Shown piece by piece: positions 23,381 to 31,748 of a stretch of 57,394 nt of DNA. The notes beneath the pieces are model-generated. The model saw nothing but the letters and a program-made list of their open reading frames with translations. It was not told the DNA's origin and ran no database searches. This stretch comes from Dyadobacter endophyticus (GTDB lineage Bacteria; Bacteroidota; Bacteroidia; Cytophagales; Spirosomataceae). The stretch is taken from positions 12,889 through 70,282 of the forward strand of contig NZ_BMIA01000009.1 of NCBI RefSeq assembly GCF_014641595.1. Reading direction: 5' to 3'. Position numbers and translations under genes: made by a program. Each line of letters begins with the position of its first letter. The stretch's first letter is position 1.

Positions 23381-23412
23381 CAAATATAAAAAACTATTTA
23401 TATTTGGAACAA
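23381..23412 (-). promoter_or_regulatory. Transfer operon promoter in divergent region
   Basis: On the minus strand TTG, 21 nt, then TATATTTG, a perfect -7. An identical -7 on the plus strand (23399-23406) faces the opposite way, so the two form an 8-bp inverted repeat with a 10-nt centre. Confidence 0.65.
23399..23406 (+). promoter_or_regulatory. -7 element of the coupling protein gene
   Basis: TATATTTG, a perfect Bacteroidota -7 element, 22 bp before the ATG at 23429. The matching -33 is weak and overlaps the operon promoter on the other strand. Confidence 0.5.
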
Positions 23413-23428
23413 AAATTTTTTTAATCAA

Positions 23429-25420
23429 ATGACGATGGAAAGCATAAAGGAAAAGGAGTATAGTGTTACAATGCACTACTTAAATTTATCTATAACTATC
23501 TTATTATCAGTACTATTAGTGGCTGTGATAGGTATATCAAGAGGGGCCATCAACCTACCTTATATAGGTGAAAAATTATACTACCTATTTCTAAAAAACA
23601 CCCTTTTTTTCGAAAAAAAATTTTTGGCTTCACTGGTATTCATCAGCCTGATCTTCTTGGCAATGCAAACGCCAGCCAAGCCGAATATCAAGGCCACCCG
23701 GAAAAAAGGTGACTTTTACCTGATACTCGGCGGTCTTGCTTATGTAGCGATCCTGATCCTGGATATTCCAGAGAAGAACTACTATCTATATACGTTAGTG
23801 ATTCTGCTACTTGTGATGTGCATTGCAATGATCAATGGAGGGGTGATTTTCAACAGCATGGTTTACGTCCCGGTGAAAGACATATTCAATAATTACAATG
23901 AACAGTTTCCACAAAATGAAAAATTGATAGAAAATGAATTGAGCGTAACCTATTATCACCAGTATCAATATAAGAACAGTTGGAGATTAGGAGTGGTACC
24001 GGTGATTGCGCCGGACCGCTCGGTTCTTATCATGGGTAGCCAAGGTTCCGGTAAAACCTACACCCTATTTAATCCTGCAATCTATCAGCAAATAGAAAAA
24101 GGGTTTTCGCTGAATGTCTATGACTATGCTTACCCCGATTTAAGTCTGGTTACATTCAACGCCATGATGGCCGCGTTGAAATCCAATAAATACACCTGGG
24201 GAAAAACAGAGGACAATGAGCCGGTGATACCGGAATTTAACTGCCTTACATTTGAAGATTTGAGGCGCTCAAACCGATGCAACCCATTTCAGGAACGTTA
24301 CATGTCAACCATCGACGATTGTAATACGATGGTAAAAACCTTACTCTTCAATCTGAATAAATCGTGGATCAATAAAGAAGGAGATTTCTGGGCGGTGTCA
24401 GCCGTCAACCTGTTAACTTGCTATTTGTGGTTCCTGCGGATCATAGAACGGAATAACCCGGATCATGAGGTTTTATCAAAAGTCTGTACGCTTCCTCATG
24501 CAATTCAACTACTGACCGTTGACATTAACGAGGTCATCAATGCTATTTCCTGTGAACCGGAATTGGATGCATATAGCAATATGTTTGTCCAGGGTTTGAA
24601 AAATCAGGCGGGTTCGCAAATTGCCGGTCAAATCGCGTCTACACAATCGTCCCTGGCTCCCCTCTCGTCGCCAAATGTTACGTGGGTAATGACGGAAAAC
24701 GACATGGAGCTGGAAATTAATAATCCTGACAGCCCGCGCGTAATCACAATGGGGAACTACACTCTAAAAGATGCAGTGTACGGTGCCGCAATCTCGGTCT
24801 ACAATTCCGTGATCATGAAACGTTCCTACCGTTACAGAGATCGTAAATTCGCATTTTTCCTCGACGAGCTGCCTACCATTTTTGTGATGGGATTGGACCA
24901 GTACATAGCTACAATCCGAAAACACAAAGGTTGTGTCTGGATGGGGATACAGGATATGGAGCAATTGACGAAAAACTACGGCCAAAACTCGGCTAACGTT
25001 ATTGTAAATACTGCCGGTACTGTGATGGTGGGGCTAGTGAATGGCTCGACCGCGGAGAAAGTCAGCAAGATGTTCGGGAAGACAGAACAGGAAAATTACT
25101 CGGCCAGCTTCAATAAGGACACATCAGTAAGTTTCAATACACAGGCCAAAGAGCTGCTTCCAGCCGCCAAGATCAGCAGTCTTACGCAAGGTCAGTTTGT
25201 AGGAAAGATAGCTGACCGGTACGAATCACCCATTGACCTGAAATTATTTTCAGGTCAAATGGTGGTGCCTGCAATTGAACCGGTTACCAAAGAGCTGCCG
25301 TTAAAGTATAACATCACTGAGCAAGAGATGGAGAAACTTGTGAACGATCACGCGAAAAAGATTAGAAACGACATCAAAGTGATAAAAGACTACTGTATAG
25401 AAACTTATGGCGTTAGTTGA
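23429..25420 (+). CDS. Type IV coupling protein (VirD4/TraG-type)
   Basis: 663 residues. N-terminal membrane helices (about 16-36, 60-78, 97-120) precede a soluble ATPase with Walker A GSQGSGKT at about 202-209 and a Walker B-like FAFFLDELP at about 473-481. It delivers the relaxase-DNA complex to the channel. In Bacteroides nomenclature this is called MobC. It diverges from the tra operon and overlaps the 3' end of the convergent gene at 25413 by 8 bp. Confidence 0.9.
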   Translation: MTMESIKEKEYSVTMHYLNLSITILLSVLLVAVIGISRGAINLPYIGEKLYYLFLKNTLFFEKKFLASLVFISLIFLAMQTPAKPNIKATRKKGDFYLILGGLAYVAILILDIPEKNYYLYTLVILLLVMCIAMINGGVIFNSMVYVPVKDIFNNYNEQFPQNEKLIENELSVTYYHQYQYKNSWRLGVVPVIAPDRSVLIMGSQGSGKTYTLFNPAIYQQIEKGFSLNVYDYAYPDLSLVTFNAMMAALKSNKYTWGKTEDNEPVIPEFNCLTFEDLRRSNRCNPFQERYMSTIDDCNTMVKTLLFNLNKSWINKEGDFWAVSAVNLLTCYLWFLRIIERNNPDHEVLSKVCTLPHAIQLLTVDINEVINAISCEPELDAYSNMFVQGLKNQAGSQIAGQIASTQSSLAPLSSPNVTWVMTENDMELEINNPDSPRVITMGNYTLKDAVYGAAISVYNSVIMKRSYRYRDRKFAFFLDELPTIFVMGLDQYIATIRKHKGCVWMGIQDMEQLTKNYGQNSANVIVNTAGTVMVGLVNGSTAEKVSKMFGKTEQENYSASFNKDTSVSFNTQAKELLPAAKISSLTQGQFVGKIADRYESPIDLKLFSGQMVVPAIEPVTKELPLKYNITEQEMEKLVNDHAKKIRNDIKVIKDYCIETYGVS

Positions 25421-25778
25421 TCCTCAAAGCGTGGATATTGATGTTTTTATAACTGTATATTAAGACACCATCAGGGGCGGTTTCACTAGGAACCTCCCCT
25501 TTCACTTTGTAGAAGCTTGCGACCGACGTTCCTACATCGACGTTATTTTCCTCAAAGTACTTGAACATAGCACGTATGTTCTTAAAAACCAGAATCTTCG
25601 ATTTATTTGTAAAGTCGTCAGCCCTTAAAGTCCAGTACTGGTAAGCCTCAGGAAATTTTTCGGAAACTTCGACGAGTATTTCAGTATTCGCATCAGGCGA
25701 ATTAACGGGGTAGAAACGTCTGTTACTGTCGTTTTTCTTTATCGCATATTTCCTAATGTGAACTAGATATATTGTCAT
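25413..25778 (-). CDS. Unknown protein in mobilisation cluster
   Basis: 121 residues, soluble, with a YxVNSPDANTE segment and mixed alpha/beta character. No family recognised. Its start lies 26 bp inside the end of the peptidase gene, and its end overlaps the convergent coupling gene, so this junction is very compact. Confidence 0.6.
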   Translation of the reverse strand: MTIYLVHIRKYAIKKNDSNRRFYPVNSPDANTEILVEVSEKFPEAYQYWTLRADDFTNKSKILVFKNIRAMFKYFEENNVDVGTSVASFYKVKGEVPSETAPDGVLIYSYKNINIHALRIN

Positions 25779-26286
25779 AAAATAAGAGAATAAAATACAG
25801 GGGGTTCAGGTTTTGATTGTTGCGCTTGACCTCATAATGAATGTGTTCGCCGGTAACTACACCCGTAGCCCCAGACTTTCCAATCAGCGATAACAAGTCA
25901 ACTTTCTGCCCTACTTCGACAAATATAATAGACAAATGACCATAAAGCGTAGAATAACCATTACCGTGATCAATTTCCACAAAATTACCGTATCCCTGCG
26001 AAAATTCTGCCCTTTTGACTAAGCCGGAACCTGTTGCGACCACGTCTGCATTCTTCACAGAAATGTCGATCCCGTCATGGTGTCGGAGTCCACCCCACTT
26101 GGGATGTGTTCGGTAACCATACAATGACGAGATTGACAACCGGGAGATTTTTGTAGTCGGAAGAATACAAGGTATATGCAACGCTGCGATCTGATCACGC
26201 CGATAAAGCTCCCGAAACTCACGCTTGATAGCAAGTTCCTCATTGGGGTTAAAAGCCAGTGCCAAGAACAATGCTAACTCCCTCAT
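25753..26286 (-). CDS. M23-family metallopeptidase (cell wall)
   Basis: 177 residues. The M23/LytM signature is complete: GYRTHP (about 58), HHDGIDI (about 69-75; zinc His and Asp), YGHLS (about 117) and HIHYEV (about 144-149). Such enzymes open peptidoglycan and in conjugation clusters help insert the channel. No clear signal peptide is seen; the N-terminus (ALFLALAF) is only weakly hydrophobic, so export is unclear. Its ATG overlaps the stop of the small membrane gene by 4 bp. Confidence 0.85.
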   Translation of the reverse strand: MRELALFLALAFNPNEELAIKREFRELYRRDQIAALHIPCILPTTKISRLSISSLYGYRTHPKWGGLRHHDGIDISVKNADVVATGSGLVKRAEFSQGYGNFVEIDHGNGYSTLYGHLSIIFVEVGQKVDLLSLIGKSGATGVVTGEHIHYEVKRNNQNLNPLYFILLFYDNISSSH

Positions 26287-26471
26287 TTCCAGTTAAATTT
26301 TTCCTTCAGAAGTTTTTCCGGTATCCCATTGCTCCCGGTAAATAGTTTCAAAGGCTTCACTTTCGGTTTGGGATCAGCTTTCTTAGCCTTCTTCACGTTA
26401 ATGTTTTGGACAATGAAATACAGCACATATAATAGCGATGCACAAAACATGGCGTAGGTTGCAAGTGTCAT
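26283..26471 (-). CDS. Small membrane protein between relaxase and peptidase
   Basis: 62 residues: one N-terminal transmembrane helix (YAMFCASLLYVLYFIVQNI), then a Lys/Pro-rich tail. It overlaps both neighbours by 4 bp, so relaxase, this protein and the peptidase are translationally chained. Function unknown. Confidence 0.65.
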   Translation of the reverse strand: MTLATYAMFCASLLYVLYFIVQNINVKKAKKADPKPKVKPLKLFTGSNGIPEKLLKEKFNWK

Positions 26472-27529
26472 AGTTCAAGATTTTTAGATTGTGATTGCTG
26501 TTTTGCTCCTTTGTTTTTCAGTAAATAGCTCTTCCCTCTCCGTTTCCGTTTTATTCCGTACTTATCAGTCAACTCCTTGTCGCCGGAGTTGACCGTAACA
26601 ATGTTGAATGCCTGGCTCTTATCTCCCACTGGTGTTGCATGTTTATCATCGGAACCGATCAGAACATTTACAATATTCTTTGATTCCCTCTTAAAGTCCA
26701 AGCCAGCAGTCTTATCGTCACTGGCCTCCCGCCCTTTACCTACTTTGCCCTGGCTCACTCCCTTTTCCCCCGCCTTCTCGTTTCTATTAAGATAAAATAC
26801 CGCGTGTAAATCTTCGGGCCTGTATATCTTTCTGTCAATTTTTACGCGATCATCCTTCAAAAATTCCGGAGTAATCTTACTAGATTCCAGTAATTTGTTG
26901 AAGTGGTGAAAGTTCTTCGCAGATTTTAGAATTTCAGAATCATTCCGTAACTTCTTAATGTCTTCATCCTTCGATCTGATTTCCAACACTCCTTTCGTTA
27001 AAGCAACTTCCTTTTGATTTTTAACCAGTGTTAACCTGTTTTTTAATGCCAGTGCAACCCCACGTTCAACAGTCTTATTGTTTAACTTCCAATCGTTCTC
27101 CTTCTTGAAATTATTCTGTACCTTATGGTAAATTATATGATAATGCGGATTATTAGTATCCTTATGCTTAATGGCGACAAACTTTGTCTTTTCCAAACCT
27201 GCCAACTGTATGTAGTCGTCCAAAACTTTATTCATACCATCCTCTTTAAGCTTCTCAGCATCTTCCTTCGTAAAGCTCAAAATTTGATGGCCGATTAGAT
27301 TATTCTTGTTGTCAGGATTTTCAAGCAGATATTTAGACGTTCGGTCATTAAACTGTTGCTTTAATTCAAGTATCCCTTCCTTATCATGGGGTGAAAAAGG
27401 TACCAACAAATCATCCGAGTAGCGTATCACCTCTGCTCCTTTATCTTTATGGTCTAACTCCCTTCCTTCAAACGCGTAGTTAATAAGCCCGTCAGAAAAT
27501 TTACCAGATTTTAAATTCCTAGCGATCAT
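26468..27529 (-). CDS. mobB: MOBP-type relaxase
   Basis: 353 residues. The relaxase/mobilisation nuclease region covers about 1-170, with GHQILSFTKEDAEKL and the metal-binding HYHxxxH motif in NPHYHIIYH (about 126-134). Relaxases of this type nick oriT and lead the strand into the recipient. The C-terminal part (190-353) is charged and unrelated to primases. It overlaps mobC by 4 bp; both are transcribed away from the candidate oriT. Confidence 0.88.
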   Translation of the reverse strand: MIARNLKSGKFSDGLINYAFEGRELDHKDKGAEVIRYSDDLLVPFSPHDKEGILELKQQFNDRTSKYLLENPDNKNNLIGHQILSFTKEDAEKLKEDGMNKVLDDYIQLAGLEKTKFVAIKHKDTNNPHYHIIYHKVQNNFKKENDWKLNNKTVERGVALALKNRLTLVKNQKEVALTKGVLEIRSKDEDIKKLRNDSEILKSAKNFHHFNKLLESSKITPEFLKDDRVKIDRKIYRPEDLHAVFYLNRNEKAGEKGVSQGKVGKGREASDDKTAGLDFKRESKNIVNVLIGSDDKHATPVGDKSQAFNIVTVNSGDKELTDKYGIKRKRRGKSYLLKNKGAKQQSQSKNLEL

Positions 27530-27876
27530 TCTTTGAATTTTTTCAGTTCTCTCTTGATCTCTCCTAGTAATTCGGTGGCCGATTGCGCTACACTTTCAAT
27601 TCCACCTGCATTCGCTCTATATGCGATCTGGTTCAGATTGTTCGCCATACCTATCAAACTGCGCTTTAAATCTAACTCTTCTTCTGTAAACGGCGCTACA
27701 ATCTCTACTTCAAGAATAATCTTGCTGCAATATTCCGAAACCGTCAAACTAAACTTCCCTGCCCTTTCTTCGATTTCCTTTGCTTTCGCGGGAGTCGTCC
27801 AAAAAACTATCCGCTCAGACTTTTTATGCTCCGCTGACTTCTTTGGCCTACCAGCTTTTTGTCTTTCTATACTCAT
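27526..27876 (-). CDS. mobC: MobC-type relaxosome accessory protein
   Basis: 116 residues. A basic N-terminus (RQKAGRPKKSAEHKKSERI), a ribbon-helix-helix-like segment (IVFWTTPAKAKEIEERAGKF) and the NNLNQIAYRAN helix are diagnostic for plasmid mobilisation MobC proteins. They bind oriT and help the relaxase load. It is the first gene of the mob unit, 6 bp from the candidate oriT structures. Confidence 0.85.
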   Translation of the reverse strand: MSIERQKAGRPKKSAEHKKSERIVFWTTPAKAKEIEERAGKFSLTVSEYCSKIILEVEIVAPFTEEELDLKRSLIGMANNLNQIAYRANAGGIESVAQSATELLGEIKRELKKFKE

Positions 27877-27904
27877 AGATCACCTAGATAGGTTTGCCCT
27901 GGAT

Positions 27905-27970
27905 AACGACCACGGAGTGGCAAGGTGGTGCTTGCACCAGTTTTTGAGGCACTCAAAAACCCCCCTTGCT
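27905..27970. other. Candidate origin of transfer (oriT) structure
   Basis: Nested inverted repeats: CCAC/GTGG (27910-27920); an outer stem GCAAGG (27920-27925) with CCTTGC (27964-27969); inside it TGGTGC/GCACCA (27926-27939) and TTTTTGAG/CTCAAAAA (27941-27959). Together they form a three-way junction between the divergent mobC and iteron array. Position next to mobC and relaxase supports oriT; the nick site is not identified. Confidence 0.65.
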
Positions 27971-28060
27971 TCCAATCGCCATGAACAAATTTAACATTTC
28001 TGACAGGAAAAACGCAATCAATAGATAAAAAAAGGTCTCTTAGAGTCTGCTAAGTTGTAA

Positions 28061-28176
28061 GTCAGATAAAAGTCAGTATAATGTCAGAAAATAGTCAGAT
28101 AAAAGTCAGGATAATTTATTGATTCTCAGAACGTCAGGAAAAAGTCAGAAAAAAGTCAGGATAAAGTCAGGATAAA
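28061..28176 (+). repeat. 11-bp iteron array (GTCAG repeats)
   Basis: GTCAG starts at 28061, 28072, 28083, 28094 and 28105, then at 28133, 28144, 28155 and 28166: nine copies with strict 11-bp pitch within each block, consensus GTCAGRATAAA. The array lies just upstream of a promoter and of the ParA-like operon. It is a candidate binding array for relaxosome or partition proteins. Confidence 0.85.
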
Positions 28177-28203
28177 TATTTGCTTTTCATTTTTCAAAAC
28201 TTT

Positions 28204-28211
28204 TACTTTGA
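28204..28211 (+). promoter_or_regulatory. Promoter -7 of the ParA-like operon
   Basis: TACTTTGA approximates the TAnnTTTG consensus, with TTG at about 28172-28174. The iterons sit immediately upstream, so a protein bound to them would affect this promoter. Confidence 0.4.
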
Positions 28212-28227
28212 ATTAAACATAAACAGC

Positions 28228-28650
28228 ATGGTAACAACAGCTCAGGAAAAAGAAATTATCGATCAAGTCATACAGATGCGAACGGCCAACAAAAAAAAAT
28301 GGGCGTACTTAATATATGACACCATAGAGGAAAAACTTTCTATGAATATGTCATATGAAAGTATCGCAAAGTGGCTATCCGAAGAAGGCTTAGTTATTAG
28401 TATTAACGCGCTGAAAAATTTAATCTGGTACCATCAAAAAAGACTCGAGAAGTTAGAACAAAAAAAGAAAAATCTAAATTTAGGTAAGCAAACGCCAATG
28501 AAACGTCCACTGTATAAAAATGAAGAAAACAAATCTTTACTAGACGATAAATCTGACGAAAATTTAGAAGACCTTAATCTAAGGTTGCAACGAGGGGCAG
28601 ATCAATTAAAGAAAAAAAATTTAGGGTTTGATGGCTTCGACGACTTATAA
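28228..28650 (+). CDS. DNA-binding-like protein upstream of ParA-like ATPase
   Basis: 140 residues from ATG at 28228, which lies 17 nt after the -7; an upstream frame extension is rejected. Residues about 15-62 contain an HTH-like stretch (MSYESIAKWLSEEGLVISIN, then ALKNLIW), followed by a basic coiled region and an acidic C-terminus. No family name. Its location between iterons and a ParA-like ATPase suggests it binds the iterons (inference). Confidence 0.6.
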   Translation: MVTTAQEKEIIDQVIQMRTANKKKWAYLIYDTIEEKLSMNMSYESIAKWLSEEGLVISINALKNLIWYHQKRLEKLEQKKKNLNLGKQTPMKRPLYKNEENKSLLDDKSDENLEDLNLRLQRGADQLKKKNLGFDGFDDL

Positions 28651-28654
28651 AAAA

Positions 28655-28718
28655 TAGGTGAAGGCAAAAGCCCCCACCTACCCAAAAGAATATTAGTCCT
28701 TTTTTTTCAATAAACATA
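28655..28718 (+). terminator. Hairpin between the first two genes of the operon
   Basis: TAGGTG/CACCTA and GGC/GCC form a stem around AAAA, followed some 20 nt later by TCCTTTTTTTTC. It looks like a partial terminator or attenuator before the ParA-like gene. Confidence 0.45.
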
Positions 28719-28729
28719 CTAAAAACAAT

Positions 28730-29434
28730 ATGAAAAAGCAAGTTGTATTTATTGCGCAGTCAAAAGGTGGTGTTGGCAAGAGCTTCATTACTTGGTTTAT
28801 AGCAAGAAACAAGAAAGATAGCCAAGCTGCATTTATTGATTTGGATAAATCTACTCGGACCTCCGATAGACTGAAAAGCATAGTTGGGGAGAAGCGAGTA
28901 TTAGAATTGTCAATAATCGACGGTAATCTGAAATTAGATCGAGAAGGTTTTATAAACATTTTTGAGAAAATTTCTAAGGCAAAAACTGACGAATGGTTTG
29001 TTGATCTTGGGGCGCCTGAAAGCGATGAGCTTAGAAGTTTTTTTGCGAATGATGTACCTGCGGAAGAATTGAAGGAAATGTTGGAAGAACTTGGAATTGA
29101 TCTTAAAATTTTCGTGGTCTTGGCTGGTGAAGATGCTTTTCACGCTTCGGTAAATTTTTACAAAGAACTCACAAAACTTACTGGTGATAACATTAACGTA
29201 ATAGCGGTCAAAAACGAAGGAACCTTTGGATCGCTCGAAAGTCAAGAGCACGGAGACGCATTATTGTCCGAGCTTGGGATAGATTTTGTAAAGGTCGGCA
29301 AAATGCCTGTTGGTAACTCAGCTAACGAAATTATCTCACTGATGTCTGGCACCACGACAGAGGAAAAATTGACACTGGCTGGAAAAAGATCGTTAAGGAA
29401 GGTAACAGACGCTGTTAGTGAGGTACTACTATGA
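28730..29434 (+). CDS. ParA/MinD-like ATPase (TraA-like position)
   Basis: 234 residues. Deviant Walker A motif KGGVGKS at 12-18, then FIDLDKSTRTSD, which matches the switch/nucleotide-contact region. It differs from the plasmid ParA at 33267. In CTnDOT-type elements a ParA-like TraA is encoded across oriT from the mob genes, as here. It could localise the relaxosome or act in partition. It overlaps the next gene by 4 bp. Confidence 0.75.
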   Translation: MKKQVVFIAQSKGGVGKSFITWFIARNKKDSQAAFIDLDKSTRTSDRLKSIVGEKRVLELSIIDGNLKLDREGFINIFEKISKAKTDEWFVDLGAPESDELRSFFANDVPAEELKEMLEELGIDLKIFVVLAGEDAFHASVNFYKELTKLTGDNINVIAVKNEGTFGSLESQEHGDALLSELGIDFVKVGKMPVGNSANEIISLMSGTTTEEKLTLAGKRSLRKVTDAVSEVLL

Positions 29435-29880
29435 AATTCGATGTGAAAGAAATCAGGTTTGCCATCGCGCAAAAGTATGGTATCCCCGAATCGGAAATTG
29501 ATGAAAGCGTTTTAGCCATTTGCTTGATCATTGACAAGAAGAATGAGGAATCTATCGCTCTGCTGAAAGATCAAAAGGCTGCAATCAGTCAGTCCCTGGA
29601 CGAGATTAAACAGTTGCAGGCTAAAAAGTTCAAATCAGTCACTTACGAAGATCCCAAAACGGCTTTCTGGGGAAATTTCGGTTCAAAAGGAATCATTGGA
29701 GTGTGCTGCGCGCTTGCACTGATCGTTGTCAGCTCAACCATTTCCTCCTGGTACGAAAACCGGGAACTGGTGCAAAACTTGCAAGTACTTAAAGCGCATG
29801 TGCAGGTCACAGAAGATGGGTACGTCATCAAGAAAGACAGCTATATCGTTACCAGGGACGGTATTCTTATCAAACCTTAA
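29431..29880 (+). CDS. Membrane protein of the ParA-like operon
   Basis: 149 residues. The N-terminal region is helical (about 1-75), one transmembrane helix follows (GIIGVCCALALIVVSSTI, about 88-105), then a beta-like tail. No family recognised. It overlaps the ParA-like gene by 4 bp and ends the operon. Together they suggest membrane docking of a DNA-bound complex (inference). Confidence 0.65.
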   Translation: MKFDVKEIRFAIAQKYGIPESEIDESVLAICLIIDKKNEESIALLKDQKAAISQSLDEIKQLQAKKFKSVTYEDPKTAFWGNFGSKGIIGVCCALALIVVSSTISSWYENRELVQNLQVLKAHVQVTEDGYVIKKDSYIVTRDGILIKP

Positions 29881-29881
29881 A

Positions 29882-29910
29882 GCAGTTGCGGGAGTAATTC
29901 CTGCAACTGT
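29882..29910 (+). terminator. Hairpin ending the ParA-like operon
   Basis: CAGTTGC/GCAACTG with GGA/TCC inside form a stem of about 10 bp directly after the stop at 29880. There is no strong T-run. Confidence 0.5.
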
Positions 29911-30512
29911 ACATCTTCATCTCAATAACCTGAAATCATGAAAAAGATTGGACCTACCGTCTAGTATGGGACGGCTCTGTTGTCCTGCGTCCAGGAACTC
30001 CACGATATCAACACTACCGAAGACCTTGGGTACCGGTACTATCCAAAGAATAAAACAAAGTTATATGTTCAAAAAGGTACCATCAAATAGGAGTTCAATA
30101 TTTAACCTGTATGCCTCAAACAAGGTTAAAAACTAATATGTATCTAAAAATGTCTGACATATTGGCATAAAAAATTTCATTACCTTTATGGGCCAACGGG
30201 TCGAAAGGTAACCAAGCACATTCATTAAAAAGCACCCATTTTATATTAGATTTTTTTTATTTTTTGATTGAAAAATACTATTTTATGAAAAATCAACATA
30301 TAAAACCTGTTTTTTGCGCCGCGCCCCGGTTTTATCAAACAAAAAATTTCCATCCCTCTTTTCTATTTTTGACTTGTTTTTTTGAATTATTTTTTTGCCC
30401 TAAAAGATTAATATGCGCGTTGGGTACATCACAATGATTGTGAAAATTGAAAATATTGAAGGATATTGTAGTTGACGTAACTATTTGATTATCAATATTT
30501 TAATCCGTTTTT

Positions 30513-30646
30513 AAAACAGGTTTTATATGCCAAAAAACAGGTTTTATACGTCTAAAAACAGGTTTTATATGCCAAAAAACAGGTTTTATACGTCTAAAAA
30601 ACAGGTTTTATATGCCAAAAAACAGTAAAATAAAAACAGGTGTTTT
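30513..30646 (+). repeat. Replication iterons (oriV)
   Basis: Five iterons AAAACAGGTTTTATA start at 30513, 30534, 30555, 30576 and 30598 (pitch 21, 21, 21, 22 bp). They alternate in their ends between ATATGCC and ATACGTCT. Two degraded copies follow up to 30646. An inverted copy is at about 30296 and a single one at 32139-32154. Their placement just before the Rep_3 gene identifies the vegetative origin. Confidence 0.88.
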
Positions 30647-30650
30647 TTAA

Positions 30651-31604
30651 ATGCTGTTTTTTCTTAAATTGCCTCTTATGATGGAAAAAGCAAAGGAGAA
30701 ATCAACGAGCTTGCAGGTCAGGCAACACAATGCGATCACCGCAGCCAGGCACGAGCTATCTGCCGCGCAACTTGATTTATATTTCATGGTTCTATCCAAA
30801 CTGAAAAACGGCGATCAGATCGGGACTAAGTACCGCATCAATGTTGCCGAAATATTCCAACTAACAGGTCGCAACTGGAACTATGTACAGCTTCGCGATG
30901 CTACGGAAGGATTGATTGGAAAAGTGTTTGAGATCGAGGAAAATGACGGTCTTTTGCAGGTTGCTTTAATGTCGAGCGCCAAGTATCTTAAAGGACAAGG
31001 CACAATTGAAATATCCATAGCGGGAGAACTACTCCCCTACCTGGTTGACCTTAAAAACAACTTCACCAGTTTTCAGCTCTATTGCGTGCTCTCAATGAGT
31101 TCGAAGTATGCAAAGTGGCTGTACGTTCAATTCTCACGCTGGAAAGATATTGGATTTATGAGTATCGATGTCGAAGATTTAAGGTATCGTCTCCACTTGA
31201 AGGACCCGGAAGGCAAACAACCTGAGCAGTACAAACAGTGGGGGCAGTTCAAGGATAATGTAATTGAACCGGCCATGAGGCAAATCAATGCTTCCTCTGA
31301 CCTTCGTGTTACTTATAGTACCGAAAAAGCTGGGAAAACTATAACCAAGCTCCACTTTTTAATTAAGTCGGTCTCACAGTTTCAAACTATCATCCCATTT
31401 GAAATAGAAGAAGGCGATCAGGAAGCTATCCAGCTTAAAACGAGAATGATGGATATAGGTATTCTAGATCAAAACCTTATTAAACGTGTCTTAGACAGCA
31501 CAGAACTACGAAAAAAAGCAAACAGGTGCCTCTTCGATATGAAGATAAGACGCGAAAAAATTGACAACCCTGCCGGTTATTTCCGCACAACGCTGGCAAT
31601 TTAA
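30651..31604 (+). CDS. repB: Replication initiator, Rep_3/RepB family
   Basis: 317 residues; start could be the first ATG or the ATG nine residues later (MMEKAKEK). Two winged-helix domains typical of Rep_3: the first opens LQVRQHNAITAARHELSAAQ, the second includes LYVQFSRWKDIGFMSIDVED and RLHLKDPEGK. The initiator binds the upstream iterons and recruits the host replisome. Iterons abut the start codon, so it probably autoregulates. Confidence 0.9.
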   Translation: MLFFLKLPLMMEKAKEKSTSLQVRQHNAITAARHELSAAQLDLYFMVLSKLKNGDQIGTKYRINVAEIFQLTGRNWNYVQLRDATEGLIGKVFEIEENDGLLQVALMSSAKYLKGQGTIEISIAGELLPYLVDLKNNFTSFQLYCVLSMSSKYAKWLYVQFSRWKDIGFMSIDVEDLRYRLHLKDPEGKQPEQYKQWGQFKDNVIEPAMRQINASSDLRVTYSTEKAGKTITKLHFLIKSVSQFQTIIPFEIEEGDQEAIQLKTRMMDIGILDQNLIKRVLDSTELRKKANRCLFDMKIRREKIDNPAGYFRTTLAI

Positions 31605-31642
31605 GCTCTATAAATAATCTGTAACCGTAAAACTCGATAAAC

Positions 31643-31741
31643 ATGGAAGACCTTGCAATTCAAGCGATATACTGCATTGCTGCGGTGATCGGCTTATCTG
31701 GCGCTTTTAAGGTGTATAAGAACTGGCGACTTTACAGGTAG
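31643..31741 (+). CDS. 32-residue TraE-like mini-protein
   Basis: ATG at 31643, TAG at 31741. The sequence has a hydrophobic helix (AIYCIAAVIGLSGAFKVYKN) with the GAFxVYxNW core found in the TraE pilins at 22.2-23.4 kb, and then ends. A perfect terminator follows 8 bp later. It is probably a real membrane mini-gene; whether it joins pili or blocks them is unknown. Confidence 0.6.
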   Translation: MEDLAIQAIYCIAAVIGLSGAFKVYKNWRLYR

Positions 31742-31748
31742 CCCGGAA

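Larger units (their letters stand above)
29881..30650. other. Origin-proximal region without confident genes
   Basis: 770 bp. After the hairpin, 29940-30050 includes an open frame without a start (reads DWTYRLVWDGSVVLRPGTP) that may be a frameshifted small gene. From about 30140 the DNA becomes very AT-rich (unwinding-prone), with one inverted iteron at about 30296-30315, and ends in the rep iterons. Confidence 0.6.

Noticed and set aside
28061..28176. GTCAG repeats as the replication origin
   Set aside because: The 21-bp iterons next to the Rep_3 gene fit oriV better; the GTCAG array is next to mob and ParA-like genes.
29948..30136. 62-residue frame
   Set aside because: TTG-type start, low-complexity composition. 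A different frame in the same DNA looks more coding but lacks a start.
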